22,831 nt of DNA, taken from NCBI GenBank assembly GCA_013054445.1, contig JAAMPI010000927.1:1-22831 (forward strand), read 5' to 3'. Every line of letters starts with the position of its first letter. The first letter of the stretch is position 1. A model generated the notes under the pieces. It was not told where the DNA came from. It was given only the letters and a program-made list of their open reading frames with translations, and did no database searches. Below, piece after piece: positions 9,163 to 20,252 of the stretch. The stretch comes from Cudoniella acicularis. Its lineage: Eukaryota; Ascomycota; Leotiomycetes; Helotiales; Helotiaceae. Made by a program: the position numbers and the translations under genes.

Positions 9163-10721
9163 ATGGCGGCTACGACGACTCAACATCCGGCGGCCGAATA
9201 CGAGGACGATGGACCGGCTCCCGGGTCTAGCGCCAATGTTGCTCCTATTCGGTCTTACAAGACGGCTTGGATGTACCTTTTCGATTGGTATCCGAGTCAC
9301 TACAGTCCCCTGGAGATCCGAATGTTGCGGAAACTCGACGCGGTGCTTTTGACTTTTGGTTCACTGGCTTGTAAGTTATTTCCTCATGATATCTTGCTCT
9401 TGGGAGAAAAAAAAAAGAAAAAAAAACATTGACTAATGCATAACAGTTTTCCTCAAACGGCTAGATACTTCCAATGTAAACAATGCCTACGTGTCCGGGA
9501 TGAAAGAAGACTTGGGCTTGACTCAAAACCAGTAAGGATTATCAAATACTTTTAAGTCCAACATTTTGTTCGGTCAGTACCAATTAAGAAAACAGATACT
9601 CCCTCTTCGGCACCTTCTACGACATCGGCTACTTAATCTGCCAAATCCCCTCCATGCTCTTACTCTCCCGTCCCGCTCTCGCCCGGTACTACATCCCGAC
9701 CATGGAGATGGGCTGGGCAATCCTCACCTTCGCACAATGCCGCCTCTCCTCCGCAACCACCATCTACGTCACGCGATTCGTACTCGGCGTTCTCGAAACT
9801 CCCGTATCCTCCGGAATGTTCTTCGTCCTCTCCTCTTGGTACCGCCCCAACGAACTCTTCAAACGGAGCGGCATCTGGTGGATTTCCAACAATGTAGGCA
9901 GCATGCTTGGGGGTTATTTGCAAGCAGCGGCTTATGAGGGTTTGAATGGGAAGCAGGGGATGGCGGGGTGGAGGTGGCTGTTTATTATTGATGGGTGTAT
10001 TAGTTTGCCGATTGCGCTTGCTGGGTATTTTTTGTTTCCGGGACTGCCGAGTAGTTCGAAGCCATGGTGGATGAGTGTGGAGGAGCATAAGATGGCTAGG
10101 AGGAGGATGAGGGATGAGGGTGTGGCGAAGAGTAAGAGAATTAGTTGGGGGTTGTTGAAGCGGGTTTTTACGAGGTGGCATTTTTTTATTGCGGTGCCGT
10201 TGCATGCTTTGTTTGTTCTCCTTTTCCCTTCCTCCTTTCCCCCCTTCCCTCCCGACCATAACAGATTTTCTAACGAACAAAGATTCACATCCTCCTGCTA
10301 CCCCGCCGGCCAAATGGCCATCTGGCTCAAAGACCAAACAGCAAAAAAACACCACCATTACACCATTCCCCAAATAAACATGTTGCCGACAGGTGTTAGC
10401 GCTGTTTCGATCGTTGTTACGATTTTGTGTACCAGCCTTTGTATGTTGTATCCGCTGTGGCTGGTTGTGAGTGTGGTGCAAGGTGTTACGCTTTTTGCGG
10501 TGGCGACGTTGTTGGTTTGGAGGGTGCCGGTGGCTTTGAAATGTGAGTTTTTTTTTTTCCTGCTATCGTTTCTTCATTTTTGGGGAGGGGAGAGTAAAGG
10601 GGGAGGGGAGAGGACAGGACGGGCGATGTGCTTTGTGGAGTATACATACATAAATAAAATAGAACATACTATACTGGTGTTATATTATGTTGAGAAACGG
10701 AAAATATTGGTACTTGAATGA
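9163..10721 (+). CDS. Dal5-like MFS permease (allantoate/pantothenate type), C-terminally truncated
   Basis: Exons 9163-9370, 9447-9531, 9596-10210 and 10283 onward join in frame. The last intron (10211-10282, 72 bp) has a CTAAC branch point and is a multiple of three, so the frame also stays open if it is unspliced. The protein matches the Dal5 (anion:cation symporter) branch of the MFS, plasma-membrane uptake carriers for allantoate, pantothenate, nicotinate and relatives. Diagnostic stretches are [13 protein letters not shown] early on, then [50 protein letters not shown] and [14 protein letters not shown]. Family similarity stops at VPVALK (10541), just before a donor-like GTGAGT at 10543. 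The frame then runs through low-complexity sequence to TGA at 10719-10721 (448 residues if read through). Members usually have about 480-520 residues; the last two helices and C-tail are missing. Start chosen as the first Met before the conserved DWYPSHYSP region. Confidence 0.75.
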
Positions 10722-11051
10722 GATTGGCGAAGTGAACTAGGAATAAACCACAAAGAAATGATTCTCACATAGTAAATGCATGAATAATTGTTGTTGAAAG
10801 TTTAGGATTCTGTGTTATTACATGCTAGCTTCTCTTGGGTCTACTTGATTCGGTATCAACGCCCAAGTATATTTGACGCTTTAAAGAAGCTGCTGCTCTC
10901 TCAATTTGTTGTGCACGAATGCTCTATTCCATTCAGCAGTATCATCTACCACTTAATCACAACTCCAACCCCTACGACATCCGCTCCATAAATTACCCCG
11001 CCATTCACCACATTTCCCCTCCCCCTCCTCCTTTCAGGAACCCCTACACAA
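10722..11051. other. Convergent intergenic region
   Basis: This lies between the Dal5-like gene (+) and the DUF1304 gene (-), whose 3' ends face each other. I searched it for the missing last exon of the permease and found no matching sequence in any plus-strand frame. On the minus strand around 10830-10915 short frames stay open but are not recognisable. Confidence 0.45.
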
Positions 11052-11423
11052 TCAGCCCCAAACCAACAAAACCCCCATCGCAACGACCGCCGGCGCAGTC
11101 TGAATATAAAGCGTCTTAATCGTACTCGTACACGCGCCAAAAACCCCCGCAACAAGCACACACGATAGGAAAAATAACTCAATCTTCGTTCCCATTACCC
11201 CGCCCTCATATAACCCCCATATAAGACCCGCCGCTAGAAATCCGTTATAGAGACCTTGATTTGCGGCAAGGACTCGTGTGTCAGCAGAAAGTTGAGCCGT
11301 GAGGTTGAAGGCTTTGCGTCCGTAGGAGGTGTCCCAGAGGTACATTTCTAGGAACACGATGTAGATGTGGATTATGACGACGAGATAGATGGGGATGTTG
11401 AGGAGGTTCGTGAGGAGTGCCAT
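11052..11423 (-). CDS. DUF1304 family small membrane protein
   Basis: A single-exon gene for 123 residues, the usual length of the DUF1304 family found in bacteria and fungi. Family hallmarks seen are an N-terminal hydrophobic helix followed by HIYIVFLEMYLWDT, then RKAFNL, then the central block ANQGLYNGFLAAGLIWGL (about residues 54-71), with two more hydrophobic helices to the C-terminus. About four membrane helices are expected. The function of the family is unknown; members are thought to be integral membrane proteins. The start is the only Met before the first helix. The gene points toward the truncated permease. Confidence 0.85.
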   Translation of the reverse strand: MALLTNLLNIPIYLVVIIHIYIVFLEMYLWDTSYGRKAFNLTAQLSADTRVLAANQGLYNGFLAAGLIWGLYEGGVMGTKIELFFLSCVLVAGVFGACTSTIKTLYIQTAPAVVAMGVLLVWG

Positions 11424-12255
11424 TTTTGCGAAAGGTGTGCGTGGGTGTGTAGTTTGGGGCGAGGGGATTGGATTCAGTTGCTCTCACCTTTGAGAAACGA
11501 GGTGTGGATTTGGTTTGATGTGATGATGTGATGATGCGACTGTGCGACTGAGGGACTGAGCGAGGATATTGATTTGCGATGAGCGAAGTGAGAGAGTGAG
11601 GCTGAAAGAGACAGGTGCCGTGGATATTGATGGCCGTATCAGGTTAATGACGAGCTTTCTGAAGGAAACACGATGAGCTTGGAAGTTGCGGGGTTCGTCA
11701 CGCTTATAACCAGATCTTAGACACTTTCCTTTTAAACTTTGTCCCGGAGGATTGGAAGGGAGGCTCGGGGGAGCCGAGCGATGCGCACAGGGAACAACGC
11801 ACAACAGGGGTTGCGATTGGCTGGAGCGCCTCATACCCTGATTCGGCGTGGAGGAGTCAGCAAGACTCGAATAAATACCGAGGTACGGAATACGAAGCTA
11901 CCTTAGCACTGCCACTGTTAGAATCCTTTTATTTTTCATTCTTCTATTCCACTAAAACTTCGTGAAAGTTGACAGGATCTGGGTTGAAAGCTCGAAATGT
12001 ATCGTGTGTTGAAAAATGACGTCGCTGAAGCGAACAACGCAGATGGAGGGTAAGTCAGAAGGCTTCATTGTCTCAGTCCCGTCACACCGCTTAGTGGCGA
12101 TCTTTAGAGACAGTATACGGAGAGTTTTTGCTTGTCCCTGCGTTTTCGTCGTGAAAAACCGAAAGAAAACAATTGCAAGAAGAGCGGGACTTATATCTTA
12201 CCATCTAGAAATACATTTTGACTCTTCCAACAGTTCCTGTAGGATACGCATTCCG
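11424..12255. other. Intergenic region between DUF1304 and kinase genes
   Basis: The stretch upstream of the DUF1304 gene (minus strand) also serves as the 3' flank of the kinase gene. It has repeated TGATG/GACTGAG-like short words around 11515-11570 and an AATAAAT near 11870. Open frames are short and overlapping. No gene is supported. Confidence 0.45.
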
Positions 12256-13474
12256 CTACTCATCTGCCGTATCTTCCTTAAACCATTCATCTTCTAACAG
12301 CTGCTCGGCTGTAGGTCTATCCCTCCAATCCATCATCATGATTTTCCCAATAAACTCCTTGTCTTTTATACAGACCTCCTTTTCTGTCGTCCTTGAAAAA
12401 GGCGTCGTTTTCGACTGAGGAATTTCCTGCATAAGGTAAAGAATCGCCGAGACAGTCTCTGGGTTCGCAATTTCCTCATACTTCCCTGGAAAAGGTCCAA
12501 AATATTGGAATTGCCGCTTGAGCACTTCCAAGCCGTACTCTTCGTGCCCGTAAGGGACTGTGCGGGGACGGAAAAGATTAAAATTGCCGCCGTATATAAG
12601 ACTTATAAGCTGCAAATTGAGAGAAGGGAAATTAGTCGTATTTTCATGTGATTTGGTGTGACTGTTTGAACGTACCACTGTCCCGAAAGACCAAATATCT
12701 GTTGCAGTATTCCAAGGCGTCTCCATGATAACTTCTGGGCTCGTCCACATGGGTGCTCCGACGGGTGTGCCGCCTTTGGCGAACTTCGAGTCTGAAGGAT
12801 ACGTACCACCAAGGTCTCCAAGCTGGACATCTGAAAATCGAATGCCGCCTTCTCTGTAGTTCACGAGGACGTTGTCTAGTTTGACATCTCGAAGCTTGGT
12901 TAGTAGGGACAAACGAGGTAGAAGAGACCGCAAAACTTACCTGTATGTACATAGCCATCTTTGTGGAGCACTTTCAGTGCCCCCAGTATGCGCCTTGATA
13001 CGTACTTGAGTTCCTTCCGGTTTAATGTCTTCTTGATCGATGCTTCCAGTAGATTATCCTCGAGGTACTTCAAAACAATAGTTGGAGGTTCAGCTGGGTC
13101 TTCAATTTCATCAATAAGTGGTCGTAGGTAAGGGGTTTGGTCCTGGAATCGTTTAAGGACATCTCGTTCATTTTCGACACGTGGGTGGTCCCGGACACTT
13201 TTGACGACGACGGTCTCCCCAACTGGATTTCTGTGTGGAGTAAGAACAACGTGCATTTGAGGGGCTCAATTTCAGGTGGGGACACTTACTTGGCGAACCA
13301 GACTGTATCCTGGATTTTCTTCGTAATTATATATTTTCCCAATCTCCCTCGAAGGACCTGTCCGAGTCGGAAAATCGAGGATGACATAATGGTGAAACAA
13401 AGTTTAAAACGAGGAAAAGGATCTCCAAAAAAGCTGAATCCTAAACAGATTGTTGCAATTCGCGCTGCATCCAA
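12256..13474 (-). CDS. Divergent fungal protein kinase with HTD catalytic loop
   Basis: Four minus-strand exons join in frame: 13474-13290, 13230-12941, 12887-12676, 12609-12256. Introns are GT-AG, 53-66 bp, three with GTAAGT or GTACGT donors. From the first Met (13474) the product is 346 residues; from an in-frame Met at 13387 (MSSSIFRLGQ) it is 317, which may be the real start because kinase-like sequence begins just after it. Numbering from the inner Met: VVVK Lys at 43; catalytic loop YVHTDVKLDN with His128-Thr129-Asp130 and Asn135; metal-binding loop DLG at 154-156 instead of DFG; SPE at 179-181 in place of APE; DIWSFG at 193-198; and a C-lobe Arg in DWRDRPTAEQLL. The catalytic Lys, Asp, Asn and Asp are all present, so activity is plausible. 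The Gly-rich loop is poorly conserved. This resembles a lineage-expanded kinase family of Pezizomycotina with unknown substrates. Confidence 0.85.
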
Positions 13475-14270
13475 AGCATCTGATTTTATTTCGAGAATGT
13501 TGAAGGGAGGAAGCAGTTTGCGACAGGGGCTCGAATATGAAAGCTTGACGGGAAAACGTTAATCCGTTCGCTTATTTAAGCCAATCGGAGGAATTAGCCT
13601 CACCAACCTCACTAACCATTTCAAGCTCCTCCTCGACACTACTTCTCAGGAAACATATCGGCGATGTCATTCTAGTACTCCCTATACATTTGAATGTTCG
13701 ACGCCCGAAACTCAAAGCCCTGAGGTTACAAGGGTATGGGGACAAGACTGGGGCGCGTCTGAACAGCGCACATCTTCAAGTTGGTATCCGTACCGGCAGC
13801 TTGGTTCAGCCGCTCGCCGCGATCAATTACGCGCTCGCGCCCAAGAAACTCTCGGATCCTCCATCACCAGCCCAAATGATGACCCGAGGTTGTCCCCAGG
13901 TTGACCTTCAAGTCTTTTTTCGATCATGTTGGTTTGTTACAGATAAAATCTCCAGTGTTCTCCACCAAAAACCACCCGTTATTCGCATCTATTGGGTTTT
14001 CTCATCGGAAAGTCAAAACATGGCGGCAATGAGCGCGGGTAGTAAAACCCTATGATGGATTTTGACTGTGAATCACAGGCGCCAGGAATTAGCAGCAACA
14101 TAGACCCAACGAGAAAATGTATTCAAGTGTATATAAATCCTCTTTTTCTCTCCGTAAAAACCTAGAACCACAGATCCTACACTTTCACACAATCGCATTC
14201 ACACATTTCCATTCTGAATCTAAGCCTGTCAACATCTCAACAGTCTTCTCATTTCTATTAATTTCACATC
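13475..14270. promoter_or_regulatory. Divergent promoter region with TATA box at 14130
   Basis: This 0.8-kb interval separates the kinase gene (minus) from the small gene at 14271 (plus), so it should hold both promoters. TATATAAAT lies at 14130-14138, about 130 bp before the plus-strand ATG and followed by a CT-rich stretch, a usual fungal arrangement. No kinase promoter element was recognised. A plus-strand frame at 13690-14055 is open but shows no domain. Confidence 0.4.
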
Positions 14271-14666
14271 ATGGCGTTTAATCAAATTCTCGTAAAAAAA
14301 AGTCGTTGGCACCGCCTTTAAGGACGGAGCAACAGTTACACTCTCCGTTGCAATGAAAACCACACATTGGACACGTCTTGATGTAGCCGCCGAAAAGGTC
14401 GGCGCTGTCCTCAATAAATCGGTTTCAAATTGGACCGAGGCACTTCCCACTGATACCCAAGAGATTTGTTCCAGGTATGCCTCCCTCTCCTTATTTCTTC
14501 TTTCTTGTTCTCCCCTCGATACGTAGATATCTGGGAAAAGAGGCTAATATCGTGGGCTAGGGAGACGGACCATACGAGCGACTCGGACAAACGCGACCAC
14601 CTCACCGTGGTGTGCTTCAACTCGAACGGCGATGGCACGACGAGACATGTCCCGGTCACCAAATAG
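14271..14666 (+). pseudogene. Small protein gene of unknown function with two frame breaks
   Basis: A well-placed ATG (14271, after a TATA box and CT-rich leader) begins MAFNQILVKK and then meets a run of eight A (14294-14301). The frame set by the ATG stops 18 bases later, whereas the next frame continues with coding-like sequence (VVGTAFKDGATVTLSVAMKT onward) to a GTATGC donor at 14475. After a possible 52-bp intron (acceptor at 14526) the coding-like frame is shifted again: DIWEKRLISWARE to HVPVTK, ending at TAG 14664-14666, with strong GC preference at third positions. A one-base slip in the A-run, real or a sequencing error, explains the first break. The second may be another lesion or a mis-chosen splice site. 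If spliced directly after correcting the A-run, the product would end early near residue 78. I do not recognise the family. Confidence 0.45.
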
Positions 14667-16969
14667 GTGGCTCCCAGGAGTGGTGGAAGCTTTCAGGACT
14701 CTTTTGGAAACTCAAGTACATATATCATTTTTGATTATTTTGTGTTGATGTTGGTTACGTTGGAGTTGTATTTGAAATTTACTGTGTTTGATTCACTGAT
14801 TAATCGGTATCTCCACTTTTATTAGAGATGCAGCGTTCACTTGGTTTTCCGGTATTACAGTTAGATTACTTTGATTTCAGTTGATTCCACTCCCGACGTC
14901 TCCTGTTCTTCTTGCCTTTCTATATAATAAATTTTTTTCATTTCTCCAATCCACTTCAAATAAAACAATATAACTACTCTCTCCCTCTCGCAGAAGAAAT
15001 CCCTAAACCTCAGTAAGAACTTGGTCTGAGCCATATTTCAACGTTTAGGTATGACTCTCTGATTCTCTCTATCGCCACTCACCGAATGATCCGAATCTCT
15101 AATAGCTCAGTTAACCCCCCCCCCCGCTATCCTAGAAGACTCATATTAAAGTTTAAACTTCTTCTTATACCTTACAAACTTACAAAGACTAGCTGAAAAG
15201 AACACGAAAGTAGCATGTCTCAAATGTAACCATCTACGCCGTCGAATTATAAACCTCTAAAGTCTAAGCAAAACAGGGCAATGTCAAGGCTATCTATTAC
15301 ATCTAAAATCAAAAAGACGAAGGGATCAACAGGATAACCTATTAATTAATATGAAATTTAGAACAGTGTATTAATAAAAAAAAACCCCATTTAGTGAGAC
15401 TTACTCAAGGAAAACAAGGCGAGGCTACATAGAAAGTAGAAGAGATAAAAAAAATATGTTCGAGATTTTAAGTCCAAACTAACAATAATTTCGCAGCCTC
15501 ACCGACGTACCTGTTGAGATACATAATCACCTCCATTGAAAAACAATACATATATATATATACATCGTTTGCACATAGAAGGACTGTAGCAAAGGCAGCA
15601 ATGCGAAAACCAACACCACAATTCATATTTTGTAAAACCAAACTAAAGCATACTTTTATCAATCCAACAAGAAAGAGCATTAGAAAAATTACATTATCGG
15701 CTACAAATCTATCTTCACCAGTTCGATATTTACTTCAAGGAACACAACATAACTCTCAGTATCAAAATGCTCGATCAATCGGTAGGATCAATACATCGCC
15801 AGAAATAAGGGCCCTCTTAAATAATATTTATTTATATCTAGGGAAAAAGACTGATTTAATTTTATAGAAGTCAAGAGTAGACTTTGAGGTCTCGCATCGT
15901 GCCGGTGTTAAAAATTGAAAAGAAATCATATTTAATATTTGAGATATGAGACCTATAAAAAACGCTAGAAATTGTTTTATTTCGAGATATCTAGCATACA
16001 GCAATGCTGCATCATGATTTATACTTAAGAAGAGGTAAAAGTAGTCTAAGGATATAACAAAATACGAATGTATACCAGAAAATTTCAATAAATTCGAAAG
16101 AGACACATTTTTTTCTTATGGAGGTGTAAAACAACCTTCGCTTTTCTAAACAAGACAATAAAGATCTAATCCATATTTTAGAGAAAATCGTAAAGGTATA
16201 GTATATCAGATGAAATAACCGCCTGCACGAGTCTACCTCGCCTTACTCCGCCGCACAGTAAAAAACAGACGAACCCCACCCCATTACTTTAATCAAAAAC
16301 ACCATGCTTGACCTAGAAATATGTCTCAGCGAAACATGGAGACCAACTGCACAATCGCAAGTTTCAAATAGCATTAATGATATCGATCAGGATCTTCGTT
16401 GCCTGACGAACCGAATCCGCTCGTTCTCCACAAGATCTTAGCATCGTAATCGAGAATTGAGAATTGCGATGAAAGTGACGTTGAGGAGCGGAGAGAAAAG
16501 GAATTTGGGAACTATATTTAAATGATTATTTCATGTTAGTAGAGTAGAACAGTGGAAAAGTACCACTCGGTGATTATTTTAAAAAAAGTAAACGCGAAGA
16601 AACAAAATTAATTCCAAGAAACTGAAGAAAAATTGAAAGTGCAAAGCGATACTTTCGTATTCGACAAAGACAGGAATAAAAATAGAAAAAAATAACCTTC
16701 CAGAGAACTCTCTCTTTTCAGGAAATGAAGAATACTTATGTCATCAAAATCCCATCAATATACGTACCCACGAGCTTACATCACTCCCGAGTTTCAACAA
16801 TGCCTCCCATCTCGTCGTCGTCCGAACTCTCCGCAAAACCCGCATCACCCAAACATCGATAACCCATGTGTGCGCTGCACTGCAGCTCGAAGTTTATTAT
16901 GTCCATCGAGGCTATCCAAGACGCCTCACTCGGAAGGCTCTGCCATCAGTAGTGAATGGGGAACTGTAG
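14667..16969. other. AT-rich gene-free block, possibly a decayed element
   Basis: About 2.3 kb with strongly AT-rich composition, a C-run at 15113-15124, a TA microsatellite near 15548-15561, and frames broken by many TAA/TAG codons on both strands. The stop-rich, TA-rich character is what a RIP-mutated repeat looks like, but AT-rich intergenic DNA can look the same. A fragment near 15210-15250 reads ACLKCNHLRRR in one frame, faintly like the start of a Zn2Cys6 motif; this is too short to call. I found no terminal repeats or target duplication. Confidence 0.4.
15548..15561. repeat. Short TA dinucleotide microsatellite
   Basis: A run of alternating A and T within the AT-rich block. It is a simple-sequence repeat with no inferred function. 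Confidence 0.5.
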
Positions 16970-17085
16970 TTAGACAAGATTAGCACAGTCGTCAGCAGGA
17001 TCACCAACACAGCCTTGCGCCTTCATGCGAGCCTCCCAGTCGTCCCAGGCTTCAGGGCATTTCTCCACACATACGGAGTACCTCC
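16970..17085 (-). CDS. Possible last exon of a small Cys-rich protein
   Basis: On the minus strand an acceptor-like CGACAG is followed by 38 codons reading GRYSVCVEKCPEAWDDWEAR and on to DPADDCANLV, then TAA (16970-16972). The four cysteines in 38 residues and the balanced, non-repetitive composition resemble terminal exons of small secreted fungal proteins. A branch-like TGCTGAC lies upstream within the presumed intron. I could not find a first exon with a signal peptide in matching phase. A nearby minus-strand frame (about 17505-17420) ends at a strong GTGAGT donor, but its phase does not fit. This is a partial, tentative call. Confidence 0.28.
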
Positions 17086-20000
17086 CTGTCGATTGATGAT
17101 TTGCATAAAGTGTCAGCAACCAACACCAACCAACGACATCGTGACAGCAAAAGATGATCACCGATCTTCACCAGGAGGGTCTTTTGTTTCTCAGGCACTC
17201 GGGAGTCGGTATTTTGTTTGTTTGCGATGAAATTGGAGTGGCATCGGATCGACAGTGATGTGTTGGTGATCTCCATATCCTCGTGGCAAGGCATATCCAT
17301 GGTGTTTAATCAACAGTGGAAGCCCTGCTGATAATTATGCCAATCGCCGCTCGACATAACTGATCGCATAAAGCTCGCTAAAACGATAATGCAAAGGAGA
17401 GAGAGGGATCTTCACTCACAGCATCTGCAATCAAACTAGAGCAGTCCAGGCAAGGTGCTTCTTGAGTGAATTCAAATCGTAGGCTCTCGGCCACACACCA
17501 AACCTTTCTTTTACACAATCCCAATCGTGAGCCCCTTTTCCAACGCATGGCAAGTGGGTTTGAAAACCAGCCCATTCGTTTCATCTAGGAAGGTTTTGCA
17601 GTTCTCTTCCCCACGAAATACGAGCGCACGTTTTCCTTTGTCGCCGCCGAGCCGTCGTTCGACGTTTCATGTGGTCGCATTTGAACGGGTGGCCTTGGCA
17701 AGATCTCCAGGAAAAGAAACATGCCGCCACCAAGCCACACGAAAATGGCACCACACGTCCGCAATGGGAAGAACAGGCAAATGATGCTTGATATTGCTGC
17801 TGCGGAAGTGTCCAAGCTGGCGAGCAGCAAGTTGTCAAAGAACGTTGCAGTGCAGTTGTGGAGTGCAGTGTGCGAGCTCATTGCCGTACCCAAAGAGGCC
17901 CGAGCCAAGTCCAAGCCTCAGAGCAGGATGGAGGCACGGGATCCCCCCGAGTTGGCTGACAACGCCATTTGATCCCGATTCTCGCTTCCAAATAGCATAT
18001 GCTAAGAATTGTTAGAGTGGTGACGTGAGCAGATGCAGGTACAATCGACCGGATGATTTTTGATTTTCCGTCCTGTTCCTGAATGGATGCCGCAGATGCA
18101 GACGCAGGCCGGGCAAGGCCGCAAGAATGGGCAGTCTGCAAAAAACAATATATTTTCCTTTCCGTACATCCTGGTCCTCTCTAACGCGGTGGCCTCCTCT
18201 GGCTGGTTCCCGCAGCCCTCCCTGAGTCCCGTATCTGCAGAGTGAGTCTAGGTTTGGAAGAGCTTCAGACTCGAGTTGAGTCTGGGAACAAGCACGGAGA
18301 ATTGGGAGAGAATACGGATGAGCCGAGTTTCCCGAGTTGCTTCTTTAGGCTTGCAGAGCCGATGAGTAAAGCCGGAAGGCCGCCTACACCTTCCAGACTC
18401 CAGCATCTGTCTTTGAGGATCTGCCGACCAAAGAGGTGGGTACAGTGGGTACGTGGATCACGAGAAGCTGATTTCCTGTCTAGGAAGAACTCATTTGGAG
18501 ATGCTTCCTCATGGGGAATCCTCACATCCATACGAAGAAACCGTTGATGATCTTCTTCTTTGTCAGGGATGAGTTGGTTGCTCAGACCCATCGAAGCAAC
18601 GGACTTTGGCCTTTTGAGAAAGTTCCGCTTTCCACTACACTTGGCATCATTCGATGTTGGACCGCGAGGCCGTGAGTTGGTGAGTCGGTGACAGGTGAAA
18701 GTACTGCTGCGCGGTGAGATACCGGCCACCAATGACCTCGTTTGGACCTCTTCACAGGTCTGCCTGACTCGATGGACAAACGCACGAGGTCTACTAGTTG
18801 ACAACTGCATCTAGATAATTTGGCTTTGATTGCACTCATCCTCCAGCGCTCCCATAGCCCCAGATCTCGCATCCTATGCGGCAATCATCTCGCTACTCAT
18901 CTCTGAGAATAGCAGATGCGCTGAGCTGCCTAAGCAGTGCTATACATCCAACTATCCGGCGCGCGTGCAAGCGAATGAGGGCACCGAGGAGCGCATCCTT
19001 TGTGTACGGCGTTTCGAGGCTTTGGTCATGAAAATAAACGGTTGGCTGATGGGGATTTCGTGTGGCTTTGATTTTTGAAACGTCGCCCCAGGGCCAAGAT
19101 CTCACCAGCGAATGGCAGCTCAGCCGGCACCCGGCCGCCACCGGTGCCAGCGATTACAGCGATGCGCATTGGGGACTTGGATGACTTGGATGACTGAGCA
19201 GGCGGTTCAGGGACTTGCCCGCCGGCGTCAGGGAAGCGCGGGCCAACCAGCGCTTCTAAAAACAGTTTTTCTATAAGCTCTATTCAGCGATGGGCTGGAA
19301 GAAGCCGTGGAAGATGGGCTGTTTCGAGTTTGATTCGGGGAGCTTGTTCGTATCCTCTGTGTAAGCCTGTGAGGCATTGAGGGCGCTGAAAGAAAAATAC
19401 ACCCTGAAGAGAAACCGAGAGACAGGCTGTTACAGGCAACCAGCCCTCAAGCTGCTCGGGTTCTAGCAAGCAGCTAGATGCGCTCTTCTGTCCCAGACGG
19501 GTCGCGGGCGATGCGCTCAGACTGAGACTTGTCTCTCTCGAGATGCACGACCGATGAAGTCACCCGTCTCGGGTTCAGAGCGGGCTTCTATGAACTCAGA
19601 ACTCTAGATGTCTGGGATCTGTACACTGCAGTCTGCACAGCACAGCAATTGCTGCCGGGAAAAGATGCTGTGGAGGCACTCTGCAGGAGATGGTCCGGTG
19701 GGGAACAGACTGAACAGTGGAGAAACGAGCACTGAGGAGGCCAAATCGGACAATTGGCAGGCATAACTTCTCGTGCCTGCACCCTTTTTTTGCCCCTTCT
19801 GGTCCCCTCAGCAGGCCTTCTGCAGCATTCACTGGCCGGCGGTCGGAGAAGCATACCTAGGTAGGTACTTGGGCATACACTGTACCTGCGTTAGCGGCTT
19901 CTTGGCGAAAAAGACGCTCAAGGAACCCTAGAACGTTTCACTCCCGGTCCCTCGATGGCCCCCCTAACCCCTTTAGTCCAGGGGCAGCGCCTGCAAACGC

Positions 20001-20252
20001 CAACCGACGCCAGATCGATCCATCCCCTCCCAGATTGTTCCTGCCACCCTCGCCAACGCGCGCGCAAAGTCATGGATCAGAATCTCTATATCATCGCTAT
20101 CTATAGGCATGGCCCCCCCCTGTACCCAAGGATGCAGCGCCTTTTGTTTGGCCCCGGCGTGGGACGACATGGGACAACAGGAGAGGCTGTGGCTATGGCA
20201 AGAGAAGGCCATGGCCACCGACTGTGACCGACAGCCAACGGAGGCCGCAGAT
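17086..20252. other. Gene-poor region with higher GC upstream of the wall-protein gene
   Basis: More than 3 kb without a gene I can support. Composition is clearly less AT-rich than the block to the left. Many frames of 60-180 codons are open, but they overlap on both strands, carry no recognisable motif and look like chance consequences of the GC content. Between about 17720 and 17970 both strands give plausible-looking sequence (one hydrophobic, one helix-rich); neither was recognised. A CCTAGGTAGGTA word lies near 19855-19867, a motif common in intergenic DNA of Pezizomycotina. Confidence 0.4.

Noticed and set aside
9660..10481. 273-codon minus-strand open frame
   Set aside because: Antisense shadow of the Dal5-like permease, whose plus-strand frame matches a known family.
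13137..13562. 141-codon plus-strand frame
   Set aside because: It lies opposite the first two exons of the kinase gene and shows no motif of its own.
15210..15250. ACLKCNHLRRR fragment resembling a Zn2Cys6 transcription factor start
   Set aside because: Only two of six cysteines appear, the frame soon hits a stop, and the surrounding DNA is AT-rich and stop-rich.
17585..17972. Hydrophobic minus-strand frame and helix-rich plus-strand frame overlapping each other
   Set aside because: Both cannot be right, neither matches a family I recognise, and GC-rich DNA yields such frames by chance.
18265..18810. 181-codon minus-strand open frame
   Set aside because: Composition is Arg/Ser-rich and irregular with no domain, signal peptide or supporting splice structure.
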